NCBI RefSeq assembly: GCF_007747995.1
Contig: NZ_CP036276.1
Span: 3,463,001 to 3,527,000, forward strand
Length of the DNA stretch: 64,000 nt
Source: Symmachiella dynata
Lineage (GTDB): Bacteria; Planctomycetota; Planctomycetia; Planctomycetales; Planctomycetaceae
Reading direction: 5' to 3'
Below the pieces are notes generated by a model that saw nothing but the letters and a program-made list of their open reading frames with translations, did no database searches and was not told the DNA's origin. The translations under genes and the position numbers were made by a program. This document shows, piece after piece, positions 20,940-31,061 of this stretch (position 1 is the stretch's first letter; the number at the start of each line of letters is the position of its first letter).

Positions 20940-21174
20940 AATGAACTCCTCAAATTAAGAGGGAGAGAGACTTCCAACGAAACAGGCGTTCGCAGAAGCT
21001 TTGCCCTCTTGCTCCGACAGAACTGAAACCAAGCTGCAATGCATCAATAGACGCCGATCTATTTTACCGGGTCGAACGGGGGTGTCGCAAGGACCTTTGC
21101 CGCAGTAAAACAGTGGTTTCCGGCGGAATCGAGGTTTTCGGGGCCGCGAAAGAGACGGGGATCATCGAGAAACC

Positions 21175-21966
21175 TCATTCGAAGCTGGTGATGACGCCAC
21201 CAAAGAATTGCGCCGGGCCGTCGACGGTGTGCAGCAACAGCGCTCCCTGTGAATCAATACCCGCGCAACGACCGGTTCTTCGATCAGTCGGAGTCTCAAT
21301 CGTGACAGTCAGGCCCTGCAGTGCACAACGTTGTTGCCAGTCTGCCGGCAATTGGGGATCGTTAGTCGCCAAACGGCGGAATTGGGTTTCGAATTGTTTG
21401 AGCAGAGCGATGAGCACCTCCGTCCGGTCAAATTCTCGGCCGGTCGCATCGGTTAATGAAGTCGCAATTGCCGTCAGTTCCGGCGGGGCATCCGCAAAGC
21501 CATTGTTGACATTGATGCCGATACCCAACACGAGTGATTGTGTCGAACCTTCTCCCACCTCGACGAGGATGCCGCAAACTTTGCGGCCATCGAGAAAGAC
21601 ATCGTTGGGCCATTTCAGGGCGGAGCGAATGCCGGGCACGACATCGTCTAAGGCCAAACAGACCGACAACCCGGTTGTCAGCGATGCCTGTGGCCAGCGT
21701 TCTTGGCTTAATCCCAATCCGGCCGGGGAGATAATCAGCGAAAATGTGAGCGAACCATCTACGGACCACCACGAATTGGCACCTCGCCCGCGACCGCGAG
21801 TTTGTTGTGCTGCCAAGACCAACAGCGGACCGTCTATTGCGCGGCGACGGCAATGTGCCAGTGCAACGTCATTGGTGGATTCGACCGTGTCGTGATAGTC
21901 GATCTCCGCGACGAATGTTTCCGCAATGATCCGCTCAAGATCAAAGGGACGTCCACCCTCCTCCAC
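21175..21966 (-). CDS. birA: Biotin--[acetyl-CoA-carboxylase] ligase
   Basis: 263 residues from GTG 21966, with GGAGG 8 nt upstream. The longer frame to 22125 has no family resemblance at its start. Conserved biotin/AMP-binding elements are present: STNDVAL, QQTRGRGRGANSWWS and KWPNDVFLDGRKVCGILVE. The N-terminal DNA-binding winged helix of the E. coli type is missing, so it is a monofunctional ligase rather than a repressor. It attaches biotin to the carrier lysine of acyl-CoA carboxylases. Confidence 0.93.
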   Translation of the reverse strand: MEEGGRPFDLERIIAETFVAEIDYHDTVESTNDVALAHCRRRAIDGPLLVLAAQQTRGRGRGANSWWSVDGSLTFSLIISPAGLGLSQERWPQASLTTGLSVCLALDDVVPGIRSALKWPNDVFLDGRKVCGILVEVGEGSTQSLVLGIGINVNNGFADAPPELTAIATSLTDATGREFDRTEVLIALLKQFETQFRRLATNDPQLPADWQQRCALQGLTVTIETPTDRRTGRCAGIDSQGALLLHTVDGPAQFFGGVITSFE

Positions 21967-22039
21967 CTTATTGTCCTCCGCCTTTACTGATTTACCCCTC
22001 GCCCCACACCGTTGTCCATCCAGCCACTCGAAACAGCCG

Positions 22040-22492
22040 CTAATCCAAAAACCGTTCACGCTCGTCTGGTTTCGGCATGCGGCAGACTTCTTTCTTGCCA
22101 AATAGACGATAGCGCCAACGGGCAACTAGACGATATCCCACATCGCGCAGCGGCCGAGGGATCACCCACAGCAACGCACCGAGTACGCGCCAGAATCCCC
22201 CCAGCTTGTAAAAAATTCGCACAACAGCGGACGACTTTTGAAACGTCTTTCCAGCATCCCAAAAGACAACCGAATCGAACGTGGCGTCATCCGGCAGGTT
22301 GAGGAGTTTGCCGGCGGTTGTCCCTTGCAAGGGGGCGAATAAAAACCGGCGATTGTGGTCGCGCGCCATGATGAAATTGACAAAGTGATCGCACAGTCCG
22401 CAAACGCCGTCGAAAAAAATCACCGGCCGCGTCGGTTGTTCCGGCGGTTGTTGATTTTCCGGCGAACTGTTTGCTGCGGCGGTTTTACTCAC
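22040..22492 (-). CDS. DCC-family (DUF393) thiol-disulfide oxidoreductase-like protein
   Basis: 150 residues. The family hallmark FFDGVCGLCDHFVNF carries the DxxCxxC motif, and the C-terminal pattern YRLVARWRYRLFGKKEVCRMP is also typical. It is probably a cytoplasmic thioredoxin-like protein; the substrate is unknown. It precedes the biotin ligase on the same strand with a 73-nt gap. Confidence 0.93.
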   Translation of the reverse strand: MSKTAAANSSPENQQPPEQPTRPVIFFDGVCGLCDHFVNFIMARDHNRRFLFAPLQGTTAGKLLNLPDDATFDSVVFWDAGKTFQKSSAVVRIFYKLGGFWRVLGALLWVIPRPLRDVGYRLVARWRYRLFGKKEVCRMPKPDERERFLD

Positions 22493-22676
22493 GACACCCT
22501 CTCCATTGCAGAATAGCGTCTGATGGCGAGCTAAGGACAGACAACTTGTTAACCGCTGTCAGAGGGCGACTTTAACTGCTTGCGTCGAATTCTGAAACCC
22601 GGCGCGTTATAAAGGCACGCCTCAATCCGTCTCGTGATTGCGGGCGGTTGTTTTTTTATCAATCTTCAGTGACTGA

Positions 22677-23123
22677 ATGAGGCTTATGGAACCAACGCCA
22701 TGCGACATTGTGCTCGATATTGGCGGCGAAGGCCGGCATGCACAGGCCTGGAACGTCAATCGTTGCAGGACCCAAACGTTGGGACGCCATGCCGGTGAGC
22801 CGATTCCCCGGTTAATCGTCGCACGGGCCGATGCTTTGCCATTTGCAGACAATTGCGTGAAATCTCTCATCGTCGAACGCACGCCCCTCACGCGCGCAGC
22901 TGCCCGAGAATTGTCCCGTGTCATTCAACCCGCGGGACAGATCGTTTTGCGACACGTCCCCTTAGCGGATCGTGACCGGCACGAGCCGACTTTGGCGATT
23001 TTGGGAGGAAAGGCACAACAACGTACCACCAAGATTTACGGCCAACCCGTGTTGGAGACCAAGATCCAGTTTTCCGAGAATGTCCCTCCCCCACAGCTTC
23101 CTTCGACAGAGGCGTCGCCCTAA
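22677..23123 (+). CDS. Degenerate SAM-methyltransferase-like protein
   Basis: 148 residues from ATG 22677 (ATG 22686 possible, with GAGG close upstream). The start DIVLDIGGEGRHAQAWNVN looks like methyltransferase motif I. RADALPFADNCVKSLIVER resembles the acidic/PFxD motif II region, and RVIQPAGQIVLRHV the post-II strand. The domain is much shorter than a usual 200-residue class I methyltransferase, so it may be a minimal or inactive version. It lies 180 nt upstream of the acyltransferase fusion. Confidence 0.55.
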   Translation: MRLMEPTPCDIVLDIGGEGRHAQAWNVNRCRTQTLGRHAGEPIPRLIVARADALPFADNCVKSLIVERTPLTRAAARELSRVIQPAGQIVLRHVPLADRDRHEPTLAILGGKAQQRTTKIYGQPVLETKIQFSENVPPPQLPSTEASP

Positions 23124-23303
23124 TCCACGAACGCCATCACAATGCTGGAGCGGGTTTTTCTCCCGGATTGCTGGTCGCCGCCATTATCGCTACGCTTGTC
23201 GACGTTTACGTTTCCCTGATTTCCATTGTCTATCACTACGAATAATACCTGTGCTAATGATTCGCCTGTTTACTGACCTTCCTGATTGCGTCGGAGCGAC
23301 GCT

Positions 23304-26300
23304 ATGAGTCAGAATGGTCAACCAAGCGCGTCCGTCCCTTACAACGGTCTCTCGTCGCGAAGCTTTGTGGCCTTGCTGGTCACACAGTTCTTAGGCGCGA
23401 TCAACGACAACATGTTTCGCTGGCTGGTCGTTCCGATTGCGAAGGTCAAATTTGAGGAAGAAGGCCTCGACGCCAACCTGGCTTTGTCGATTGGGTTGTT
23501 CTGCTTCACCCTGCCCTACTTATTGTTCGTCCCCTATGCTGGTTATTTTGCCGACAAGTTCAGCAAGCGGACCGTCATCGTCGGCTGCAAGGTGGCGGAA
23601 GTCGTGATCATGTTGGTGGGCATTGCCGCGATCTCCATTGGCAACACATACGGTCTGTTTGCGGTGGTTGCCATGATGGGGGCGCAAAGCGCGCTGTACG
23701 GCCCCGCCCGATTCGGCAGCATTCCCGAATTGCTTCGCACCGAGGACCTCTCCACTGGCAACGGCTGGATGGGCTTAGTGACCGTGGTCTCTTCAGCACT
23801 TGGTTTTGTCGGCGGCTTGCTATTGTTCGGCGCGACCAAACCGTACGGGACCGATCATTTGTGGATTTCCACCGTCGTGTTGCTGGGCGTCGCCGCAGTT
23901 GGATTGATGGCCAGCTTGATGATCCGCCGCGTACCAGCCGCTGATGCGAGCAAACCATTTCCGCACAATCCGGTCCTCGACACAGGCCGCAACTTACAGC
24001 TTCTGTGGAACCACAAGTCACTACTCCGTGCGACTTTGGGAATTGCCTTTTTTTGGTTCCTAGCATCGCTGGCGAATATCAACATCGATCCCTATGGAAC
24101 GCAGGATCTCCGTCTCCCTCAAGAGGAAATCTGGCCGCTCTTGGTGGTATTGGTTGCGGGAGTCGGCTTTGGGAGCGTGTTGGCCGGAATCTGGTCTGGT
24201 GGCAAGGTCGAGCTAGGCATCGTGCCGCTCGGCGCCGTCGGCATCGTGCTCAGCTCCTTTTTGCTTTATCGGGCTGGCAGCGCGGCTGATTTTCCCGCTG
24301 GCGATGTGGCACAGCGCGCGATGATCGAATCGTGCGTCTGGTTGTTTTTTCTGGGAATCAGCGCCGGACTGTTCAACATTCCGCTGGAAGCCTTTCTACA
24401 ACACCGCAGTTCGTCCGAAAATCGCGGGACAATTCTCGCCGCGGCGAATTTCGTGACCTTCGCGGGAATGTTGTTGGTCTCGCTGTTGTTTCCCGTCATG
24501 CAGGGCCAACTCAACATGAGCGCCAGCCAAGTATTCTTGGCCTCGGGAATCGGGACCATACCGGTACTGATCTATATCTTTACATTGCTTCCCGGCGCGA
24601 CAATTCGGTTTATGTTTTGGTTGCTCACCCGGACCGTCTATCGGGTTCGCCTCAACGGACAACACAATTTGCCCGAAACCGGCGGCGCGTTAATTGTGGC
24701 CAATCATGTCTCGTGGGTCGATGGTTTATTAATCCTGACTAGTTCCTCCAGACTAATCCGCTTCCTGGTTTATGCCGATTACACGAAAAATCCAGGCCTC
24801 AATTGGTTGACGCGGACGATGAAGGCGATTCCCATAAAGGGAGACGGCGGTCCCAAAGCCATGGTCCGCGCTCTGCAGGTGGCTAAAGAAGCTGTCGAAA
24901 ACGGAGAACTCGTTTGCATTTTCGCCGAAGGACGAATCACACGCACCGGACAACTACAGCCATTTCAACGTGGTCTCATGCGAATCGTCGCCGGGACCGA
25001 TGCCCCCATCATACCTGTCTATCTCGATGAATTGTGGGGCAGTATTTTTAGCTATTCGGGCGGGAAACTCTTCTGGAAATGGCCGCGTCATTGGCCGTAT
25101 CTCATCTCAATTCACTTCGGGAAACCGATTCAAAAACCTGAAAACGTCAGCCAAGTACGGCAGGCGGTCCAGCAGCTGGGAGTTCATGCAATGGAACAAC
25201 GCAAGGGACGGCAAATGGTCTTGCCACGGCAATTTCTGCGGAACTGTCGCAAGGGGATGTTTCGACTGAAAATCTCCGACTCCACCGGCCAAGAATGCAC
25301 CGGCGGGCAAACCATTTTGCGCTCATTGGTTCTCAAACGGCTCTTAGACCGCGAGGTGCTCAGCCCCGATGAGAATATGGTCGGCGTCTTGATTCCCCCA
25401 TCCGTAGGCGCCACGCTCGTCAACGCGGCTCTGAGCATCTCCCGTCGTGTGCCGGTGAACCTCAACTACACCGTCTCGTCGGAAATCATGAATTCCTGCA
25501 TCCGGCAATGCGGTATCAAACACGTGCTCACCAGCCGCAAGGTCATGGAAAAGCTCGACCTCGAGCTGGATGCCGAAGTCGTCTATTTGGACGATCTGAA
25601 AGACAAAGTCACCACAGCGGACAAACTGATCTCTGCTGCTCAGACCTATTTACTCCCCGCCGCCATTTTAGAACGCATCTTGGGTTTGACCAAAATCAAA
25701 TCCGACGACCTGCTGACAATCATTTTCACATCCGGATCGACCGGAGACCCCAAGGGGGTCATGCTCACGCAGCACAATATCTCGACCAACGTCGAGGCGG
25801 TCGACCAGGTGTTTCGCTTTACGAACAAAGACACAATTCTGGGAATTCTACCCTTCTTCCATTCCTTTGGTTTTACCGGCAATCTGTGGCTGACACTCAC
25901 CCGAAGCATGGCGATCACCTACCATGTCAGCCCGCTCGATGCGCGGGTGATCGGCAAACTGGCCCAGAAATATAAAGCGACCGTCCTGATTTCGACGCCG
26001 ACATTTTTGCGGACTTATCTCAAACGCTGCACACCAGAGAATTTTGCCACGATCGATTTGGTGATTTGCGGCGCCGAAAAAATGCCTCTCGATGTTGCGC
26101 AGGCTTTTGAAGACAAATTCGGCGCCCGGCCGATTGAAGGCTACGGCACGACCGAACTTTCCCCGGTCGTCGCTGCCAATATCCCCAGCCATCGATCTGC
26201 GATGACCAACCATGCCGGGGTCAAAGAAGGGACCGTTGGGCATCCTGTTCCCGGTGTCGCCGCCAAGATCGTTGATCCCGAAACAGGCGAGGATCTGGGA

Positions 26301-26822
26301 ATCGATACGCCGGGCATGTTACTGATTAGCGGACCGAATGTCATGAAGGGCTACTTAAATCGCCCAGAACAGACAGCCGAGGTCATTCGCGATGGTTGGT
26401 ATGTCACCGGCGATATTGCGAAAATCGATTCCGACGGGTTCATTCAAATCACCGACCGCCTCAGCCGCTTCTCAAAAATCGCCGGCGAGATGGTTCCGCA
26501 CTTGCAAATCGAAAACGCACTTCAGGATTTCCTCAGTCAAACAGACACCGAAGAAGACGACATGCAGGTCAAGGCGGTGGTGACCGCTGTACCCGATGAA
26601 CGCAAAGGGGAGCGGTTGGTCGTCGTGCATTTACCGTTATCGCAAAGTCCCGATGAAATTTGCCAACAATTAAAAGCGGCCGGCCTCCCGAACCTATTTA
26701 TTCCTTCGCCAGACAGCTTTGTCGAGGTTCAGGAAATCCCAGTCCTGGGCACGGGCAAACTGGATTTGAAGGGCCTAAAACAAGTCGCCGTCGATCATTT
26801 CGCCCCTTCCGCCACTAGTTGA
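23304..26822 (+). CDS. Trifunctional LplT-like transporter / PlsC acyltransferase / AMP-dependent acyl ligase fusion (Aas-like)
   Basis: 1172 residues from ATG 23304. The N-terminal approximately 430 residues are an MFS permease (FVALLVTQFLGAINDNMFRW). A PlsC-type acyltransferase follows at about 450-650, with HxxxxD as NHVSWVD and the FAEGRITRTG motif. The C-terminal part from about 680 is an AMP-forming ligase with IIFTSGSTGDPKGV and YGTTELSP. In E. coli, LplT flips lysophospholipid inward and Aas re-acylates it using an acyl-ACP made by its own ligase domain. Here transporter and enzyme are joined in one polypeptide, so phospholipid repair is the likely role. Confidence 0.92.
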   Translation: MSQNGQPSASVPYNGLSSRSFVALLVTQFLGAINDNMFRWLVVPIAKVKFEEEGLDANLALSIGLFCFTLPYLLFVPYAGYFADKFSKRTVIVGCKVAEVVIMLVGIAAISIGNTYGLFAVVAMMGAQSALYGPARFGSIPELLRTEDLSTGNGWMGLVTVVSSALGFVGGLLLFGATKPYGTDHLWISTVVLLGVAAVGLMASLMIRRVPAADASKPFPHNPVLDTGRNLQLLWNHKSLLRATLGIAFFWFLASLANINIDPYGTQDLRLPQEEIWPLLVVLVAGVGFGSVLAGIWSGGKVELGIVPLGAVGIVLSSFLLYRAGSAADFPAGDVAQRAMIESCVWLFFLGISAGLFNIPLEAFLQHRSSSENRGTILAAANFVTFAGMLLVSLLFPVMQGQLNMSASQVFLASGIGTIPVLIYIFTLLPGATIRFMFWLLTRTVYRVRLNGQHNLPETGGALIVANHVSWVDGLLILTSSSRLIRFLVYADYTKNPGLNWLTRTMKAIPIKGDGGPKAMVRALQVAKEAVENGELVCIFAEGRITRTGQLQPFQRGLMRIVAGTDAPIIPVYLDELWGSIFSYSGGKLFWKWPRHWPYLISIHFGKPIQKPENVSQVRQAVQQLGVHAMEQRKGRQMVLPRQFLRNCRKGMFRLKISDSTGQECTGGQTILRSLVLKRLLDREVLSPDENMVGVLIPPSVGATLVNAALSISRRVPVNLNYTVSSEIMNSCIRQCGIKHVLTSRKVMEKLDLELDAEVVYLDDLKDKVTTADKLISAAQTYLLPAAILERILGLTKIKSDDLLTIIFTSGSTGDPKGVMLTQHNISTNVEAVDQVFRFTNKDTILGILPFFHSFGFTGNLWLTLTRSMAITYHVSPLDARVIGKLAQKYKATVLISTPTFLRTYLKRCTPENFATIDLVICGAEKMPLDVAQAFEDKFGARPIEGYGTTELSPVVAANIPSHRSAMTNHAGVKEGTVGHPVPGVAAKIVDPETGEDLGIDTPGMLLISGPNVMKGYLNRPEQTAEVIRDGWYVTGDIAKIDSDGFIQITDRLSRFSKIAGEMVPHLQIENALQDFLSQTDTEEDDMQVKAVVTAVPDERKGERLVVVHLPLSQSPDEICQQLKAAGLPNLFIPSPDSFVEVQEIPVLGTGKLDLKGLKQVAVDHFAPSATS

Positions 26823-27073
26823 TGGAAATCCACCCGATGTCCCAGACCCCCGGGAAACATGGGGATCCGCCAATCAGGTCTAAACCCGCCCCATAAAATG
26901 ACCGATGATAGTGGGGAGCACGACGGCAACCATTATTCCCGGAGCAATCCAGGATCATGGACAGCCCGCTTGACAGGTTCGCAACACCCTGCTAATTTTC
27001 GTGTCTCAGACGGAAACGTTCCGAGCGGACAGCGAACCAAAAACGGTTTTCAGTGTCCCAAAACAGACCACAC

Positions 27074-28067
<994 letters not shown>

Positions 28068-30557
28068 ATGCACATCGCCCCACAAGATGAAAAACGGCTC
28101 ACTGATCAGCTTGTTGATTTTCCTTGTAAGTTTGCCAAATTATTCTGGATCGTTTCAATCACTTTCTGCGCTCTCTGCATTTCCAATGACCAGTTGGTGG
28201 CAGCATTGACTGATGAGGCACTCATTGAAGTTCGCGATGGGTTCTCCTCAAGGCGAAACAGTTATCTGGCTGAATATCTGGATCGACCTTTCGCTGAACT
28301 CGATTCCAGTATCGACCCCGTGCGTTCCCGTCGTGAACTACAGCAGGCGCAATGGATTTGGTATCCCGAACAGAATTCTCCCAATCAGCCCCCATCCGGC
28401 TTGCGCTATTTTCGACGGCAACTGACGCTCCCGCCTCAAAATCCAATCAAACAGGCCTGCATCGTATTGGCCGTCGACAATACGTGCACCGTATCCATTA
28501 ACGGGAAACTCGTCGGCCGAGCCAACGGATTCCAACACGCAAAGTTGATTGATATCACCCAGCATTTAAAACCGGGGGATAATGTCGTCACGATTGCAGC
28601 ACGCAACTTGGGTGATGAACCCAATCCGGCTGGGGTGTTGGGGTTGCTGCATATCGACTTTGCGCAGGGCGCACCTCAAGTGATCGTCACCAACAATCAA
28701 TGGCAAACGTCGGATCGAATTGTCGAAGGTTGGGATACGCCTACAGAGGACAGCTCGGCATGGCCCAAGGCGGAGGAATTGGGGGCCTGCGATTCCGCAC
28801 CCTGGGGAGAAGTCAAAATCATTCGGGATGTACAGATCAATCAATTTGTCTTCAGTCGGTTAACCTTTGCACTTGCTGCGTTGCATCTCGAGACAGAATC
28901 GGAACGAGCGAATGCCGCGATCTTGGAAGCTATTCAAGTCCTACGACAAGAGGAACAAGCGACCGGTGAATTTGGTCTGCATTGGTTGGGAGGTGTGTTT
29001 TATCGCATTTACGGACTGTTCGGCCCCGGTGGCCCCATGGAAGGTCGTCTCAACAATGATGCTGCCCATGCCATGGAGCAACTTTTTGCCGACTGGGCTT
29101 TCACCGAATCGAAAATTTCGGAATCGGATCCAGAACACACTTGGCGTCTCTGGGGCAGCGAAAATCATAGTGCCCAGCGCGACGCAACGCGCTGGGCAGC
29201 CGCGCGAATGCTGGCTGCATCTCCGCAGGGGAAAACGTATCGCTACCAGGATGGTTCCACCGCCCAAGAACAGTTGGTTGCATGGCGAAAGTATCTGAAA
29301 CGCTACTATCGGGAACGTGTGAAACGGGGGATGTTGATCGAAATTTCCCCTTCCGGTTATGGTTCACGAACCCTGCAAGGTTGGCACAATATTTATGACT
29401 TTACGGACGACCCGGAATTAAAATCTCTCGTCAAAGCTGGCTTGGATGTATGGTGGGCCAATTGGGCACAAGAACAATTGGGCGGCATGCGGGGTGGAGG
29501 AAAAACGCGACTGTATCCCGGTGCTTGGGCTCTTGCTCACCACGATCGCAACCGTGCCATGAGTTGGTTTTACTTGGGGCAAGGAAACCGGGCTCACCAT
29601 CATGAAACTTTACCAGTCATTGCCACAACAACCTACCGCTTGCCATTGGTGGTCATGGACATTGCATTGGATCCCCAGGGACGCGGTGTTTATGAATGTC
29701 AATCACGCCGTTTAGGGCGGCATCTGGATTACCAACAATCACTTTTGCTCTCTCAACCGAACGAGCCAATTTACGACGTCGACCCCGAACAGGGCGGAAT
29801 CGTCCGCTATTCGTACTGCACTCCCGATTTTATTATGGGAAGTTTGCTCTTCGGCAGTCACCCCAAAGACTATTGGACCGCCATTAGCCAACAAAACCGG
29901 TGGCATGGCGTTATCTTTGCGGGGGAACCCAATTCGACCTTGTATCCACGCTGTGAGACTGATCGCAGCACCTACAATGCGCACTGGGCAATTCAGAACA
30001 AGGGGACCCTGATTGCACAAAAACTTCGTCATGCTGATGCCACCAAGGCGATGCGTGTCTGCTTTTCAACTGATCTCAAGCGACACGAGCGGGACGGCTG
30101 GATTTTTGCCCAAGCAAAACGCGCCTTTGCGGCAGTCAAAGTGGTCCGCGGTACCTGGGATTGGGATGATGCTCGTTGGCTTCGCTGTTCCGATGAATAC
30201 ACGCCAGTGATCTTAGAGGTTGCGCGTAGCGAAGATTTCGCAGGCAACTTCGAAACTTTTCAACAAGAAATCTTGAAACAAACAATAAGTATCGAAGAAG
30301 ACGTCCTGCACTACCGGGGTCTTAGAGATTCCGGCAATTTTACCTTCTACTTGCAAAGCGATCAGCCCCCCGAGTTGAATGGCGCACCGATCAATTTGGC
30401 ACCGGACTATGCTTTCCAAAGTCCCTTTGTCAACGAAAAATGGGCTGAGGGCGTTGTGTATATCACCAAAGGAAAACGCAAACTAGTCGTGGATGTTCGC
30501 CAAGCAACCGACAAAAATGGGGACACCACACACCACTCATCTGGCGAAACCCCATAG
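28068..30557 (+). CDS. Large secreted protein, probable glycan-active, with rhamnosidase-type beta-sandwich
   Basis: 829 residues. An internal signal-like segment (about residues 22-47, KLFWIVSITFCALCIS) suggests export, and a later start is possible. Residues about 95-230 form a jelly-roll-like domain (RYFRRQLTLP, VDNTCTVSINGKLVGRANG, GDNVVTIAARNL) as found at the N-terminus of alpha-L-rhamnosidases. A helical, toroid-like middle follows (about 270-480: WHNIYDF, GGMRGGGKTRLYPG), with His/Tyr-rich stretches (GNRAHHHETLP), then a beta-rich end. The layout resembles alginate/heparinase-type lyases. The enzyme class is not certain. No partner genes for polysaccharide uptake are adjacent. Confidence 0.7.
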   Translation: MHIAPQDEKRLTDQLVDFPCKFAKLFWIVSITFCALCISNDQLVAALTDEALIEVRDGFSSRRNSYLAEYLDRPFAELDSSIDPVRSRRELQQAQWIWYPEQNSPNQPPSGLRYFRRQLTLPPQNPIKQACIVLAVDNTCTVSINGKLVGRANGFQHAKLIDITQHLKPGDNVVTIAARNLGDEPNPAGVLGLLHIDFAQGAPQVIVTNNQWQTSDRIVEGWDTPTEDSSAWPKAEELGACDSAPWGEVKIIRDVQINQFVFSRLTFALAALHLETESERANAAILEAIQVLRQEEQATGEFGLHWLGGVFYRIYGLFGPGGPMEGRLNNDAAHAMEQLFADWAFTESKISESDPEHTWRLWGSENHSAQRDATRWAAARMLAASPQGKTYRYQDGSTAQEQLVAWRKYLKRYYRERVKRGMLIEISPSGYGSRTLQGWHNIYDFTDDPELKSLVKAGLDVWWANWAQEQLGGMRGGGKTRLYPGAWALAHHDRNRAMSWFYLGQGNRAHHHETLPVIATTTYRLPLVVMDIALDPQGRGVYECQSRRLGRHLDYQQSLLLSQPNEPIYDVDPEQGGIVRYSYCTPDFIMGSLLFGSHPKDYWTAISQQNRWHGVIFAGEPNSTLYPRCETDRSTYNAHWAIQNKGTLIAQKLRHADATKAMRVCFSTDLKRHERDGWIFAQAKRAFAAVKVVRGTWDWDDARWLRCSDEYTPVILEVARSEDFAGNFETFQQEILKQTISIEEDVLHYRGLRDSGNFTFYLQSDQPPELNGAPINLAPDYAFQSPFVNEKWAEGVVYITKGKRKLVVDVRQATDKNGDTTHHSSGETP

Positions 30558-30829
30558 GCCGATTCGCAATGGTACACCTAGAGCATCAGCGACGAGTGTG
30601 TCCGCAGAGCTGATTGCAATGCTTCGGCAACCATACTTTCAATGCTCCAGCACCAACCAGTCACTCCACGGCAATGAGCCCTGAAGCATTAAAGTCGTTT
30701 TTTACCAAATCCGCCTTCCCTCTGTACGCTCTCATGAGGGAGGATCACCGCGACCAAATACATCAACCACAGATGTTATCGTGGTCTCCTGGCAATTCTT
30801 GCTCAATACCCAAAGAAGTTCGCTGCACC

Positions 30830-30979
30830 TTATCCTCGTCCCCCTTCGCAACACGTCTCGCAAATCGTGTGGCAGCGGGAACATTGGAGCTTGGCGCGAA
30901 TTTCAATCAGTTCGCCGCGGCAGACCGGGCAGACGGGACGAGGCGGTTTTGATTCTTGATTTGTATTTTCGTCTTTCAT
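30830..30979 (-). CDS. Small zinc-ribbon protein
   Basis: 49 residues from ATG 30979, with a strong AAGGAGGG Shine-Dalgarno. CPVC and CSRC pairs, plus ICETCCEGG, form a zinc ribbon. It is 82 nt downstream of the UvsE fusion gene and may be the last gene of that run. No further function can be read. Confidence 0.75.
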   Translation of the reverse strand: MKDENTNQESKPPRPVCPVCRGELIEIRAKLQCSRCHTICETCCEGGRG

Positions 30980-31061
30980 GATTCCCTCCTTGGCAATATC
31001 GCCTCGTGGATTATTACGGAATTGGGGGCGACCATGCAATTGCAGGCCCTCGGCACCCTTG

